Assembly: GCA_964655245.1 (NCBI GenBank)
Contig: CAZZLQ010000020.1
Coordinates: 1 to 34,579 of the forward strand
Length of the DNA stretch: 34,579 nt
Origin: JBEIHI01 sp964655245
GTDB taxonomy: Bacteria; Bdellovibrionota; UBA2394
Direction of reading: 5' to 3'
Part shown: positions 23,713 through 31,546 of the stretch, piece by piece
Numbering within the stretch: position 1 is the stretch's first letter
Layout of the letters: each line of letters opens with the position of its first letter
Notes under the pieces: model-generated
Told to the model about the DNA's origin: nothing
The model's input: the letters and a program-made list of their open reading frames with translations, nothing else
Databases searched by the model: none
Position numbers and translations under genes: made by a program

Positions 23713-24597
23713 CTAAGGTAGCTGCACGACTGTGGGTGAGCGAAGAGCTTGGTAGGTCGCAAAGCCGCCAAGACCAGATGCCAAACCAACAGCAATCCAA
23801 AACCAGGGTTTTTGATAGAAGGACGACTTTGGCTCGAGAGATTCCTCATTTCTGAGATCCAGTGCGGTTGGATCAATCACGAGTGGACTCTTCGATTTTT
23901 CCAGCTCGGTTTGCAGCCAGCCATTGAGTTGGGCTGATTGAGTTTTTGTGGTGATTCGAGCCCCTATCTTTGATGCCTTATCATCCACAATGAGTTGTGA
24001 GGGGATTTCGAAGACTCTTTCAAAATGAATCCCGCGCTCATTCGAAACATGAAGCCATCCTCCAAAGTGCTTTCCGTCCTTTGAGGCATGAGCCAGGTAA
24101 TCACCCTCAGAAAGTCTCGTTGGTAAGCGAGGAACCTCACCAGAGATTCGAATTCCTGAGAACTCATTGAGCTGTGCCACTTCGACGCTTGGACGACTTT
24201 GTTTGGCCCAGGAATCTCGAATGCGGTCGGAGAGATTCTTCTGAAACGCTTCGTCGAGACGGAATGGAAAAGGATCGATTTGCAGCATGACGGTGGATTG
24301 TTCTTCCTTGAGAACAACATTTAATGAAGCGATTTGGGCGAGGTCGGATCGAAGTCCCAAGTAGGGGGGATTCATTTGAATCAAATCGAGCGCTTCCTTG
24401 ATGAGTCGCTCAGCCTCGAGGCCATCGAGTTGGAGATAAGCTCTCGAAGCAAGACGGATTTTTTCGGCAAGGCTCTGTCCATCTTGATCTCTTAACTGGT
24501 CACGGTTCAGAGAGGGATTGAGGGGTGTTGCTCCTACCGAGCCAATCGTGATGCAGGCCAGTGTAAACATCAGAAAAAGAGTCCATAAGGCTTTCAT
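23713..24597 (-). CDS. Secreted protein of unknown function with C-terminal membrane anchor
   Basis: A 294-residue protein with signal peptide (ALWTLFLMFTLACITIGSVGA). A helical, TPR-like stretch follows (IRLASRAYLQLDGLEAERLIKEALDL), then FSGIRISGEVPRLPTRLSEGDYLAHASKDG, which resembles a PEGA-type domain by its turn-rich beta pattern, and a C-terminal FYQKPWFW before a Gly-rich membrane segment (IAVGLASGLGGFATY) and short tail. The order signal peptide, helical repeats, PEGA-like, Trp-rich anchor is the same as in the protein at 9922-11214. Function is unknown. TAAGGGCGC stands before its start, as before the divergent gene. The 66 bases to that ORF must hold both promoters. Confidence 0.72.
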   Translation of the reverse strand: MKALWTLFLMFTLACITIGSVGATPLNPSLNRDQLRDQDGQSLAEKIRLASRAYLQLDGLEAERLIKEALDLIQMNPPYLGLRSDLAQIASLNVVLKEEQSTVMLQIDPFPFRLDEAFQKNLSDRIRDSWAKQSRPSVEVAQLNEFSGIRISGEVPRLPTRLSEGDYLAHASKDGKHFGGWLHVSNERGIHFERVFEIPSQLIVDDKASKIGARITTKTQSAQLNGWLQTELEKSKSPLVIDPTALDLRNEESLEPKSSFYQKPWFWIAVGLASGLGGFATYQALRSPTVVQLP

Positions 24598-24687
24598 AAT
24601 GGGCGCCCTTATCGTCGACAGTCTCCTCTTAAGTCAAAGCAAAATGCGCTCGATTTTGCCCTTGTGACGTGCCATTTTAAGGGCGCT

Positions 24688-25044
24688 ATGACGCCTATGA
24701 AGTGGTCAGAACAGCGTCCCTGGGGACGATTCGTTAATTTACTCGATTCACAGTCTTGTAAAATCAAGCTGATCGAGGTCGATCCTGGACAGCGACTGTC
24801 CTATCAGTCGCATGACAAGCGACGGGAGTCCTGGACGGTGGTTGCGGGGGAGGCCCTTGTAACGCTCAACGAGGTCGATCAGCTTTTACAAGTAGGCGAG
24901 CATATTGATGTTCCTTTGGGGGCGAAGCACAGGCTTTCAAATCCTGGAAAAACGACTCTGCAGATCGTCGAAGTCCAAACGGGCACCTATTTTGGTGAGG
25001 ATGACATCACCCGCTATCAGGACGATTTTGGTCGCGTACGTTGA
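24688..25044 (+). CDS. Stand-alone cupin of the mannose-6-phosphate isomerase type II family
   Basis: About 118 residues, a single cupin related to the C-terminal domain of bifunctional mannose-1-phosphate guanylyltransferase/mannose-6-phosphate isomerase. RPWGRFVNLLD, VDPGQRLSYQSHDKRRESW, VPLGAKHRLSNPG and VEVQTGTYFGEDDITRYQDDFGR match the family closely. The usual EHW of the metal site reads ESW. The guanylyltransferase domain is absent. It may isomerise or epimerise a phosphosugar, but the substrate is unknown. I choose the ATG at 24688, four bases after AAGGG; GTG 24664 or ATG 24697 are alternatives. Confidence 0.82.
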   Translation: MTPMKWSEQRPWGRFVNLLDSQSCKIKLIEVDPGQRLSYQSHDKRRESWTVVAGEALVTLNEVDQLLQVGEHIDVPLGAKHRLSNPGKTTLQIVEVQTGTYFGEDDITRYQDDFGRVR

Positions 25045-25102
25045 GCTTTCTTCTTTGCAAAAACGCAAGACGCACGGTTGAGCTTCTGGTTAGATACTCA
25101 AC

Positions 25103-25411
25103 ATGTTTGATTACAAATGCGTAGGCTTAGACGTCTTTTTGATCTGTCCGGGAATTCCCAAGATTCCTGAGCGAGTCGGTCAGTTTAAATTAGAGATGAT
25201 CTCTCAGCGGGGCATGCGAGTATGGCCCGGCCCTGTTCCTGAGGGTGTGATTGTCGATTGGTTTAGATGTCGATTCATGGGCGAGGAAATCACCGAAGAA
25301 TCGATTGCTTCCCTGTTGGCTGAGGTGACTCGATTCGGTCATTGGGAAAAAGTTCAAAAGCTTTGGCAGAAAGATGGACTGAATTTGTTTTCGGGAGCGT
25401 ATGAATCATGA
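25103..25411 (+). CDS. Detached C-terminal domain of isocitrate dehydrogenase
   Basis: A 102-residue protein that resembles, from memory, the extra C-terminal domain of Thermus/Rickettsia-type isocitrate dehydrogenase: VGLDVFLICPG, FKLEMISQRGMRVWPGP and VDWFRCRF correspond to the LKMISNRGtkV.P and DlyRCRF segments there, and GHWEKVQKLWQKDG fits the end of that domain. In Thermus it is the last domain of the same polypeptide. Here it is a separate gene upstream of the catalytic gene, overlapping it as ATGA (25408-25411). It has no catalytic residues of its own. It probably associates with the catalytic subunit, but this is inferred. Confidence 0.7.
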   Translation: MFDYKCVGLDVFLICPGIPKIPERVGQFKLEMISQRGMRVWPGPVPEGVIVDWFRCRFMGEEITEESIASLLAEVTRFGHWEKVQKLWQKDGLNLFSGAYES

Positions 25412-26409
25412 GCATGAAGGTCGGCTTACTTAAGGGTGATGGAATCGGTCCTGAGATTTGTCAGGCAGTTGTTGAGATTCTCAAAGCTGCAAAGGCGCCT
25501 ATTGAATGGGAAGATATCCCCAGTGGGGAGGAGGCTATTGTGAAGTTTAATTCACCGATGCCTCAATCTTCCGTTGATCGAGTCCGCGAACTTAAGATTG
25601 CGCTCAAAGGCCCCACAGGAACTCCCATTGGAAAGGGACATAAGTCCGCGAATGTGACTTTGCGAAAGTCGTTGGATCTTTATGCCAACGTCCGACCTTC
25701 ACAGTCGATTCCAGCGATTGAAGCAAACTTTAAGAATATTGATATTTTGACCATTCGGGAAAATACAGAAGATGTTTATGCGGCGATTGAGCATCAACTA
25801 GCTCCGGGAGTCGTTCAATGTCTCAAGATCATTACGGCACCTGGCTCTGAGCGCATTATTCGATATGCGTTTGAAACTGCACGGAGTCTCAAACGTAAGA
25901 AGATTCACTGCATTCACAAGGCCAACATCATGAAGATGACAGATGGGCTCTTTCTCGACATTTTTCGAAAGGTCGCAACTGAGTATCCCGAAATTGAAGC
26001 CAAGGATATCATTGTCGATAACGTGTGTATGCAGCTTGTTCAAAAGCCGCAGCAGTTTGATATGTTTGTCACAGAAAATCTCTACGGAGATATTATCTCC
26101 GATTTGTGTGCCGGATTGATTGGTGGTTTAGGGGTCGCGGCAGGCGCAAACATCGGAGCAAAAGCTGCCGTTTTTGAGGCTGTGCATGGAACGGCTCCGG
26201 ATATTGCCGGCAAGGGATTGGCCAATCCGACAGCGCTCCTGCTTTCCGCGGTGATGATGCTTGAGCATCTGAAGATGTATGAGATGGCAGCTCGCGTGAA
26301 AGCGGCTCTTATTGAAGTCCTCTCAGAAGGTAAGGCTTTGACGCCGGATCTGAAGGGAAAGGCATCAACTCAGGATTTTACGGCCGCGATTTGTCAGAAG
26401 CTTCGCTGA
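25408..26409 (+). CDS. icd: Isocitrate dehydrogenase, probably NAD-dependent
   Basis: Converts isocitrate to 2-oxoglutarate in the TCA cycle. GLLKGDGIGPEI opens the beta-decarboxylating dehydrogenase fold; KSANVTLRKSLDLYANVRP and TIRENTEDVYAAIEHQ bind isocitrate; the metal site is in NLYGDIISDL, followed by FEAVHGTAPDIAGKGLANP. In E. coli the NADP-binding pair after HGTAP is Lys-Tyr; here it is Asp-Ile, the NAD-type pair. The 333 residues cover the catalytic domain only; a matching C-terminal domain is encoded by the preceding gene. Isopropylmalate or homoisocitrate dehydrogenase are less likely, given RENTEDVYAAIEH. The last 32 bases overlap the convergent dsbD gene. Confidence 0.88.
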   Translation: MSMKVGLLKGDGIGPEICQAVVEILKAAKAPIEWEDIPSGEEAIVKFNSPMPQSSVDRVRELKIALKGPTGTPIGKGHKSANVTLRKSLDLYANVRPSQSIPAIEANFKNIDILTIRENTEDVYAAIEHQLAPGVVQCLKIITAPGSERIIRYAFETARSLKRKKIHCIHKANIMKMTDGLFLDIFRKVATEYPEIEAKDIIVDNVCMQLVQKPQQFDMFVTENLYGDIISDLCAGLIGGLGVAAGANIGAKAAVFEAVHGTAPDIAGKGLANPTALLLSAVMMLEHLKMYEMAARVKAALIEVLSEGKALTPDLKGKASTQDFTAAICQKLR

Positions 26410-28453
26410 AGTACTTTTGAAAGTGCTCTTCAACGTTGGGACGATTGAGCAGTTCAGGAAAGATGACCTGTTTGTCTTTTGATATCAGCATGGAAAAGGG
26501 AATTGCGAATCGATTGTGCGACTCAAGAAATTTTCCGATCGCTTCATCGCGGGCTGTCCAGTCGTAGATGAGAATCTCAACATGATGAGACTTTAAAAGA
26601 TCTTTGAACCAATCAGATTTCATCACGAAGTTTTCGTTGTATTTACAAGTCAGACACCAGTCGGCAGTGACAACGAGGTAGAATATTTTTCCTGAGAGAA
26701 GTTTTTCCTGAAGTGCCGACTCACTGAAAGTTGAATGGGTAGGCGATGAGCCGTCGGGGGCTGAACGAGATTTTCTCTCAGCACCATAAATAATCGCCAG
26801 CGTCATGAGTGAGACGAGGACCCAGGCGCGCTTTCCTTTGATCTCCTTAAAGATCACAAAAATCATCAGTAGAAGGCCCAAGACAAGACACAAGAAGAGA
26901 GCGCTTGTTTGCTGTTGCAGAATGTAGAGAAGCCAGAAGACTGCCAGTAAGAGGGAGTAGCCAAGGACTCGCTTGAGAGTTTCCATCCAGGGTCCTGGCC
27001 GCGGAATCAGCTTGAGAGCGCCTGGCATTAGAGCCAGCATAAGATACGGGGTTGAAAGCCCTGCTCCCATCACCAGAAAGAAAATGATGAGAAGCCAGGA
27101 TGGCTGAGTGAGTGCAAATGTGAGGGCGGTGCCGAGAAAGGGCGCACTACAGGGAGTCGCCATGAGTGTTGCAAGAGTTCCTTCCCAAAAGGGGCCACGT
27201 TGAAGCTTTTGCATCCAAGTCGAGCTGGAAGCGGGGAGACTGAACTCAAGGACGCCGAAAAGATTTAAAGCAAAGATAAAAACGACAGCGATCAAAAATG
27301 AAACAAAGGCAGGACTTTGAAACTGAAAGCCCCATCCTACTTGTTGACCAGCAGCCCTGAGCGAAAGAATCAAAAAGGCTAGAACCAAAAAACTACTCAG
27401 AATGCCCAAGCAAGTCAGCAGAGCAGATCGACGGACATCAGAGTTTTGGGCGATGCCGAGCTTCACGAGTGAGATGGTTTTCAGTCCAATCACGGGAAGA
27501 ACACAGGGCATAAGATTGAGAATCAATCCTCCTAAAAAAGCAAAAAGGAGAGCTAAAAGAATCTCTGAGAGACTTCCAAGATCAGAGCTCTTGGAAATTT
27601 CAATGATTCCTCCTCTGGTTGCTTTGCCATCTTTCCAAACGGCTAGGATTTCGAGATCCTGACGATTTTGAGGCGAGGTGAGAGCAAACTGGTTTTCACC
27701 CAAAGGCGATGCTTGCGTTTGAGTTTTGCCTGAAAGCGCAAATGGAAAGATATTTTCGATCAGGTGAGGGCCGTTGAACTGAATGACGATCGACTGGGAT
27801 CCCTCCTCTTTGATTTGGAAAAGCGCGGGACTCATGGCAGAGGGAAGATTCCGAGCGATCTCATCAATCGTCTTCGCAAAGGGAGAAATCTCCTCCTGTG
27901 AATTTTTGAGGGCGATTTTTAATTCAGCACTCTCGGGAATGCACTGAATCTCACAGATGAGATAGTCGAGCTTCACACTGGCTTGAAAAAACTTCCCTTC
28001 GACTCCTGGACCCGCCAAATCCACAAGGTAGATCACTTGGTCGTGATAGCCGTAGGTTTCAAAGCTTGCCGCCAAAAAGCGCTCCGGAATGGGGTAGAGA
28101 AGCGATGAATGCGTCCAATCCTTGGGCAATGTCCATTGAGCCTTGGGAGGATACCCGACCCTTCCAGGGTTCTTCCAATAGACGTGCCATCCTTTGGCCA
28201 GCTTAAACTCAAGACCCACTCGTAGGTTTTTGGTCTCGGGGGAGACAGATGTCAGTGGTGCGATGAGACGTACCTGCGACTTCTGAGTCTTGCCAGAGAT
28301 CCACGGTGACTCAGATGCATGTAGCTGAATCACTGAAGTCCAAAGCGCTAATAATGTAAAAATCAGTCTAATATCAATATTATGACTTATTTTCGCGATC
28401 TTGTTGAGGCTCTTGTTGGCGGGTTCCTTGGCAGATCTCCTCAAGGTCTTCAA
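26378..28453 (-). CDS. dsbD: Thiol:disulfide interchange protein DsbD/ScsB-like
   Basis: Transfers electrons from cytoplasmic thioredoxin across the inner membrane to periplasmic thiol proteins. The N-terminal domain (about 55-165) has YWKNPGRVGYPP and YGYHDQVIYL of the Pfam DsbC domain, with a CEIQC pair. The membrane domain (about 300-570) has the paired cysteines NLMPCVLPVIGL and TPCSAPFLGTA, eight or so segments. The C-terminal thioredoxin domain has ADWCLTCK (Cys600, Cys603). Start: the longest frame opens at a TTG (28453), inside the upstream gene; a conventional start before the membrane segment is lacking. At 3' it overlaps icd by 32 bases. Confidence 0.9.
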   Translation of the reverse strand: MKTLRRSAKEPANKSLNKIAKISHNIDIRLIFTLLALWTSVIQLHASESPWISGKTQKSQVRLIAPLTSVSPETKNLRVGLEFKLAKGWHVYWKNPGRVGYPPKAQWTLPKDWTHSSLLYPIPERFLAASFETYGYHDQVIYLVDLAGPGVEGKFFQASVKLDYLICEIQCIPESAELKIALKNSQEEISPFAKTIDEIARNLPSAMSPALFQIKEEGSQSIVIQFNGPHLIENIFPFALSGKTQTQASPLGENQFALTSPQNRQDLEILAVWKDGKATRGGIIEISKSSDLGSLSEILLALLFAFLGGLILNLMPCVLPVIGLKTISLVKLGIAQNSDVRRSALLTCLGILSSFLVLAFLILSLRAAGQQVGWGFQFQSPAFVSFLIAVVFIFALNLFGVLEFSLPASSSTWMQKLQRGPFWEGTLATLMATPCSAPFLGTALTFALTQPSWLLIIFFLVMGAGLSTPYLMLALMPGALKLIPRPGPWMETLKRVLGYSLLLAVFWLLYILQQQTSALFLCLVLGLLLMIFVIFKEIKGKRAWVLVSLMTLAIIYGAERKSRSAPDGSSPTHSTFSESALQEKLLSGKIFYLVVTADWCLTCKYNENFVMKSDWFKDLLKSHHVEILIYDWTARDEAIGKFLESHNRFAIPFSMLISKDKQVIFPELLNRPNVEEHFQKYFSEASDKSRP

Positions 28454-28913
28454 GAGTCTTCATTCTCAGGAGTGTCTCTTCATTGGGTTCATTGCTCGTG
28501 GCGATGAGATGGTGATCTCCACCGCAGTGAGCGTAGAGGTAGTGATCGCGAAACGGAAAGAAAAACATGACAACGCCAGAGTGGGTCGAAAGTCTTAGCT
28601 CCGAGTTGAGATCAAATGAATCATGAACTCCTAAGATCAAAAAGCCAGTCAGCGCAACAAAAGCGGCATCGACAATTTGTTCAACCTCGGAAGGGGGTCG
28701 TCGAGAAATCCAGCCATCACGAATGGACTTGTCGGTTTGCACGAATCGCTCGAGCTGGGAGGGATCTGAAAATTTGATATCTCCAGCTTCGTTCTTTTCA
28801 AAATTGATTTCAATTTTCTCTGCACTAGTTTTTGAGGTCTTCATGAAGAACTCAGTAGCGTAGACGTCAAAGCCGCATAGAAGGCTCGTCAGAGCAATAA
28901 CAACAGATTTCAT
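28380..28913 (-). CDS. Exported protein of unknown function
   Basis: About 177 residues with a signal peptide (MKSVVIALTSLLCGFDVYA). The mature part has no family I recognise; VVMFFFPFRDHYLYAHCGGDHHLIATS is a hydrophobic beta region rich in His and with a lone Cys, and the end is Glu/Gln-rich. GGGGGAG lies six bases before the ATG at 28913; an upstream in-frame start at 28937 lacks a site and would spoil the signal peptide. The stop lies inside the start region of dsbD, so the two are probably one operon. Confidence 0.7.
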   Translation of the reverse strand: MKSVVIALTSLLCGFDVYATEFFMKTSKTSAEKIEINFEKNEAGDIKFSDPSQLERFVQTDKSIRDGWISRRPPSEVEQIVDAAFVALTGFLILGVHDSFDLNSELRLSTHSGVVMFFFPFRDHYLYAHCGGDHHLIATSNEPNEETLLRMKTLEDLEEICQGTRQQEPQQDRENKS

Positions 28914-28964
28914 GATATCTCCCCCTGGTCCAATCATGATCGAAGAGGGGTCTCAAGAAAAGCG

Positions 28965-29774
28965 ATGGATTTGACTTTTAAGTCGTCCTCCGGTGTAACG
29001 CATCACGGCATGAAACGCGCACTTATTTTGGGATCAGGGTATTCAGGCAAGGTGCTTCAAGGCCTTTTGAAGGATTCATATGATGAGGTCATTTGCACGC
29101 GTCGATCTCTTGGAGATGGAGCGATCGTTTTTGATTTGAGTCGTCCTGAGACGTGGCAGTCGCTTCCTCCTGTGGAGGCTACCTTCTGGATGTTTCCATG
29201 TGAGCCCAAGGATCTAGTTGAAAAATTTTTAAGCGAAAAATCGCCATCTTTGGGACGACTCGTCTGTGTGGGAACGACCTCATCCTACCGAGTGTCCGAG
29301 GAGGGTGAGACAGTCGTTGAGAACTCTCCTGTTCATGTGGAGGATTCAAGAGTCCAGGGAGAGCTCGTGGCGATCAAGTATGGCGCACGTATTGTTCGTT
29401 CGGCTGGCATCTATGGACCTTCACGAGACCCAAGACGTTGGGTGATCGATGGTCGAGTTGGACCTTCACCGAAGCTCGTTAACTTTATTCATGTTCAGGA
29501 TTTAGCTGCGATTCTTTTGGCATCAGCTGAGCGAGGCCTTGCCGGCAGGGTTTACCTGGCGGCCGATGGAAGGCCGCAGCGCTGGGATGAGTTGATTGCG
29601 CAGTGGCAAAGAGAGTTTGGTATTGCGCCGATTTCTTCTTCAAATCCTCAGGCCAGCCCACGGGGGCCAGGGCTGCGCACATCAAAGCGAGTCGACAGCC
29701 AGGGGACACTCACTGAACTTGGTGTGACACTTCTGTTTCCTGATGTTCAAACCGGTGTTAGAAGTCTTCAGTGA
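28965..29774 (+). CDS. NAD(P)-binding epimerase/dehydratase-like protein
   Basis: A 269-residue protein with the Rossmann fold of extended short-chain dehydrogenases: ALILGSGYSGKVLQGLL (GxGxxG) opens the domain, FDLSRPETW and VCVGTTSSYRVSE follow, RIVRSAGIYGPSRDP is the sugar-epimerase-like segment and NFIHVQDLAAILL the next. The usual YxxxK pair is not evident, so catalysis cannot be assumed. It resembles YeeZ-like proteins. The start may be 28965 or the ATG at 29010, which begins at MKRALILG; neither has a good ribosome binding site. Its TGA overlaps the prfC start (GTGA). Confidence 0.75.
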   Translation: MDLTFKSSSGVTHHGMKRALILGSGYSGKVLQGLLKDSYDEVICTRRSLGDGAIVFDLSRPETWQSLPPVEATFWMFPCEPKDLVEKFLSEKSPSLGRLVCVGTTSSYRVSEEGETVVENSPVHVEDSRVQGELVAIKYGARIVRSAGIYGPSRDPRRWVIDGRVGPSPKLVNFIHVQDLAAILLASAERGLAGRVYLAADGRPQRWDELIAQWQREFGIAPISSSNPQASPRGPGLRTSKRVDSQGTLTELGVTLLFPDVQTGVRSLQ

Positions 29775-31369
29775 CCGACAAGTATTTAAATCGTCGAACT
29801 TTCTGTATTATTTCTCACCCCGATGCAGGAAAGACCACACTCACAGAGAAGCTCCTTCTCTTCGGTGGTGCGATTCAAATTGCTGGCACCGTCAAGGCTC
29901 GAAAGGCAGCTCGCTATGCCACGAGTGATTGGATGGAGATTGAGAAGGAGAGGGGAATCTCTGTCACCTCATCCGTCATGCAGTTTGAGTATGCTCATCG
30001 GTTCCTGAATCTCCTCGATACGCCTGGCCACAAGGATTTTAGTGAGGATACCTATCGCGTTTTGACGGCTGTCGATGCAGCCCTGATGGTTGTGGATGGA
30101 GCGAAGGGTGTTGAGGATCGAACACAGAAACTCATGGAGATTTGTAGTTCGCGAAAGATTCCCGTGGTGACCTTTGTGAATAAGCTCGATCGTGAATGTC
30201 GTAGTCCTGTTGAGCTGTTGGATGAAATCGAGCGTGTTCTCAAGATTAAGGCGGCTCCCGTAACGTGGCCGCTCAGAAGTGGAAAGAGTTTTAAGGGCGT
30301 CTATCATCGACTGGATCAAGTTTACAGTCCGTTCGACCCAGAGGCTGAGCGACCTCAGGAGATTTCCGTGGATGGAATGAATGATCCCCGGTGGAAGGAA
30401 TGGCTCGAGGAAGATCATTATCTCGAGCTGATGGAAAATTTGGAGTTGATCGATGGAGTGTATGATCCCTTCTCACCTGAGGAGTATTTGAACGGAAATC
30501 AAACTCCCGTATTCTTTGGCTCGGCGATCAATAACTTCGGGGTGGAGATGCTTTTAAGAAAGTTTTGTGAGATTTCTCCGGCTCCTCAGCCTCGTCTAAC
30601 AACGGGTCGGATTGTTGAGCCACAGGAAAACGATTTTTCGGGATTCATTTTCAAGATTCAAGCCAATATGGATGCTCGGCATCGCGATCGGATTGCATTT
30701 CTGAGAGTTTGCTCTGGTGAGTTTCAAAAGGGGATGGATGCCTTTCATGTTCGGCTCGACAAAAAGTTCCGAGTGGGGAGCACTTTTCAGTTTCTTGCGG
30801 CAAAGAGATCCCAGGTGGAAGAAGCTGTTGCTGGCGATATCATTGGTTTATATGACAGCGGTGACTTCAAAATTGGGGATACGATTACAACCAAAGAAAA
30901 GTTTATGTTTTTGGGCATTCCCCATTTTGCCCCGGAGATGTTTAAGCGGGTGATTCTGAAGAGCCCGCTCAAGTCAAAGCAGCTGCGAAAAGGTCTTCAG
31001 CAGTTGTGTGAGGAGGGTGCTTCTCAGGTCTTTTTTCCTCAGAACTCAAATGACATTGTGATTGGAGTAGTGGGGCAGCTGCAGTTTGAGGTGATTCAGT
31101 ACCGGCTAGAGAACGAGTATGGAGCTGAATCTGTTTTTGATAACTGCCCTTTTAAGATTGCTCGATGGATTCGTCCCAAGGCCGGTCGAGAAGCACAGAT
31201 GACTGCGGCTCTGGATGCTTTGGGGAGAAGCTATGATGTCATTTTGGCCAAGGACTCGGAAGAGAGGTATGCCATTTTGTGCTCGTCTGAGTATGTCCTC
31301 AATAAAGCCGTAGAGCGCTATCCGGACCTGGATTTCGTGCGTACGGCAGAGATTGGCAGTAAATTCTAG
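29771..31369 (+). CDS. prfC: Peptide chain release factor 3
   Basis: RF3 is the GTPase that removes RF1/RF2 from the ribosome after termination. G1 is SHPDAGKTT (residues 15-23), G2 region RGISVTSSVMQFEY, G3 DTPGHKDFSEDTYRV, G4 FVNKLDRE. The later RIAFLRVCSGEFQKGM and the C-terminal GVVGQLQFEVIQYRLENEYG identify RF3 against EF-G. At 532 residues it is close to the E. coli length. The start is GTG at 29771, overlapping the TGA of the epimerase gene by four bases, so the two are coupled. Confidence 0.97.
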   Translation: MTDKYLNRRTFCIISHPDAGKTTLTEKLLLFGGAIQIAGTVKARKAARYATSDWMEIEKERGISVTSSVMQFEYAHRFLNLLDTPGHKDFSEDTYRVLTAVDAALMVVDGAKGVEDRTQKLMEICSSRKIPVVTFVNKLDRECRSPVELLDEIERVLKIKAAPVTWPLRSGKSFKGVYHRLDQVYSPFDPEAERPQEISVDGMNDPRWKEWLEEDHYLELMENLELIDGVYDPFSPEEYLNGNQTPVFFGSAINNFGVEMLLRKFCEISPAPQPRLTTGRIVEPQENDFSGFIFKIQANMDARHRDRIAFLRVCSGEFQKGMDAFHVRLDKKFRVGSTFQFLAAKRSQVEEAVAGDIIGLYDSGDFKIGDTITTKEKFMFLGIPHFAPEMFKRVILKSPLKSKQLRKGLQQLCEEGASQVFFPQNSNDIVIGVVGQLQFEVIQYRLENEYGAESVFDNCPFKIARWIRPKAGREAQMTAALDALGRSYDVILAKDSEERYAILCSSEYVLNKAVERYPDLDFVRTAEIGSKF

Positions 31370-31398
31370 GGGTTGACGCAAAGCTCATCTTGCCTTGG

Positions 31399-31427
31399 TT
31401 CTCAGTCTGACTAAACTCGTCTATAAT
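31399..31427 (+). promoter_or_regulatory. Putative promoter for glnN
   Basis: A perfect TATAAT lies at 31422-31427; TTCTCA (four of six) lies 17 bases upstream at 31399-31404. It would start a leader of about 110 bases that contains a small inverted repeat, TCCCAA/TTGGGA at 31454-31471. A better TTGACG at 31373 is too far from the -10 box. Confidence 0.5.
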
Positions 31428-31546
31428 AATAAGAAGAGATTCTAAAAGGCTCATCCCAAGTGGTTTTGGGAGGCTTCGTAGAGTTTCGACAATTTTGGTT
31501 TTTCACAGGTTCAATTGGGCTTTTGAAAGGCTGAGAGGAGCAAACA

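Noticed and set aside
31373..31427. TTGACG at 31373 as the -35 box for the TATAAT at 31422
   Set aside because: The spacing is 43 bases, far outside the working range; TTCTCA at 31399 fits better.
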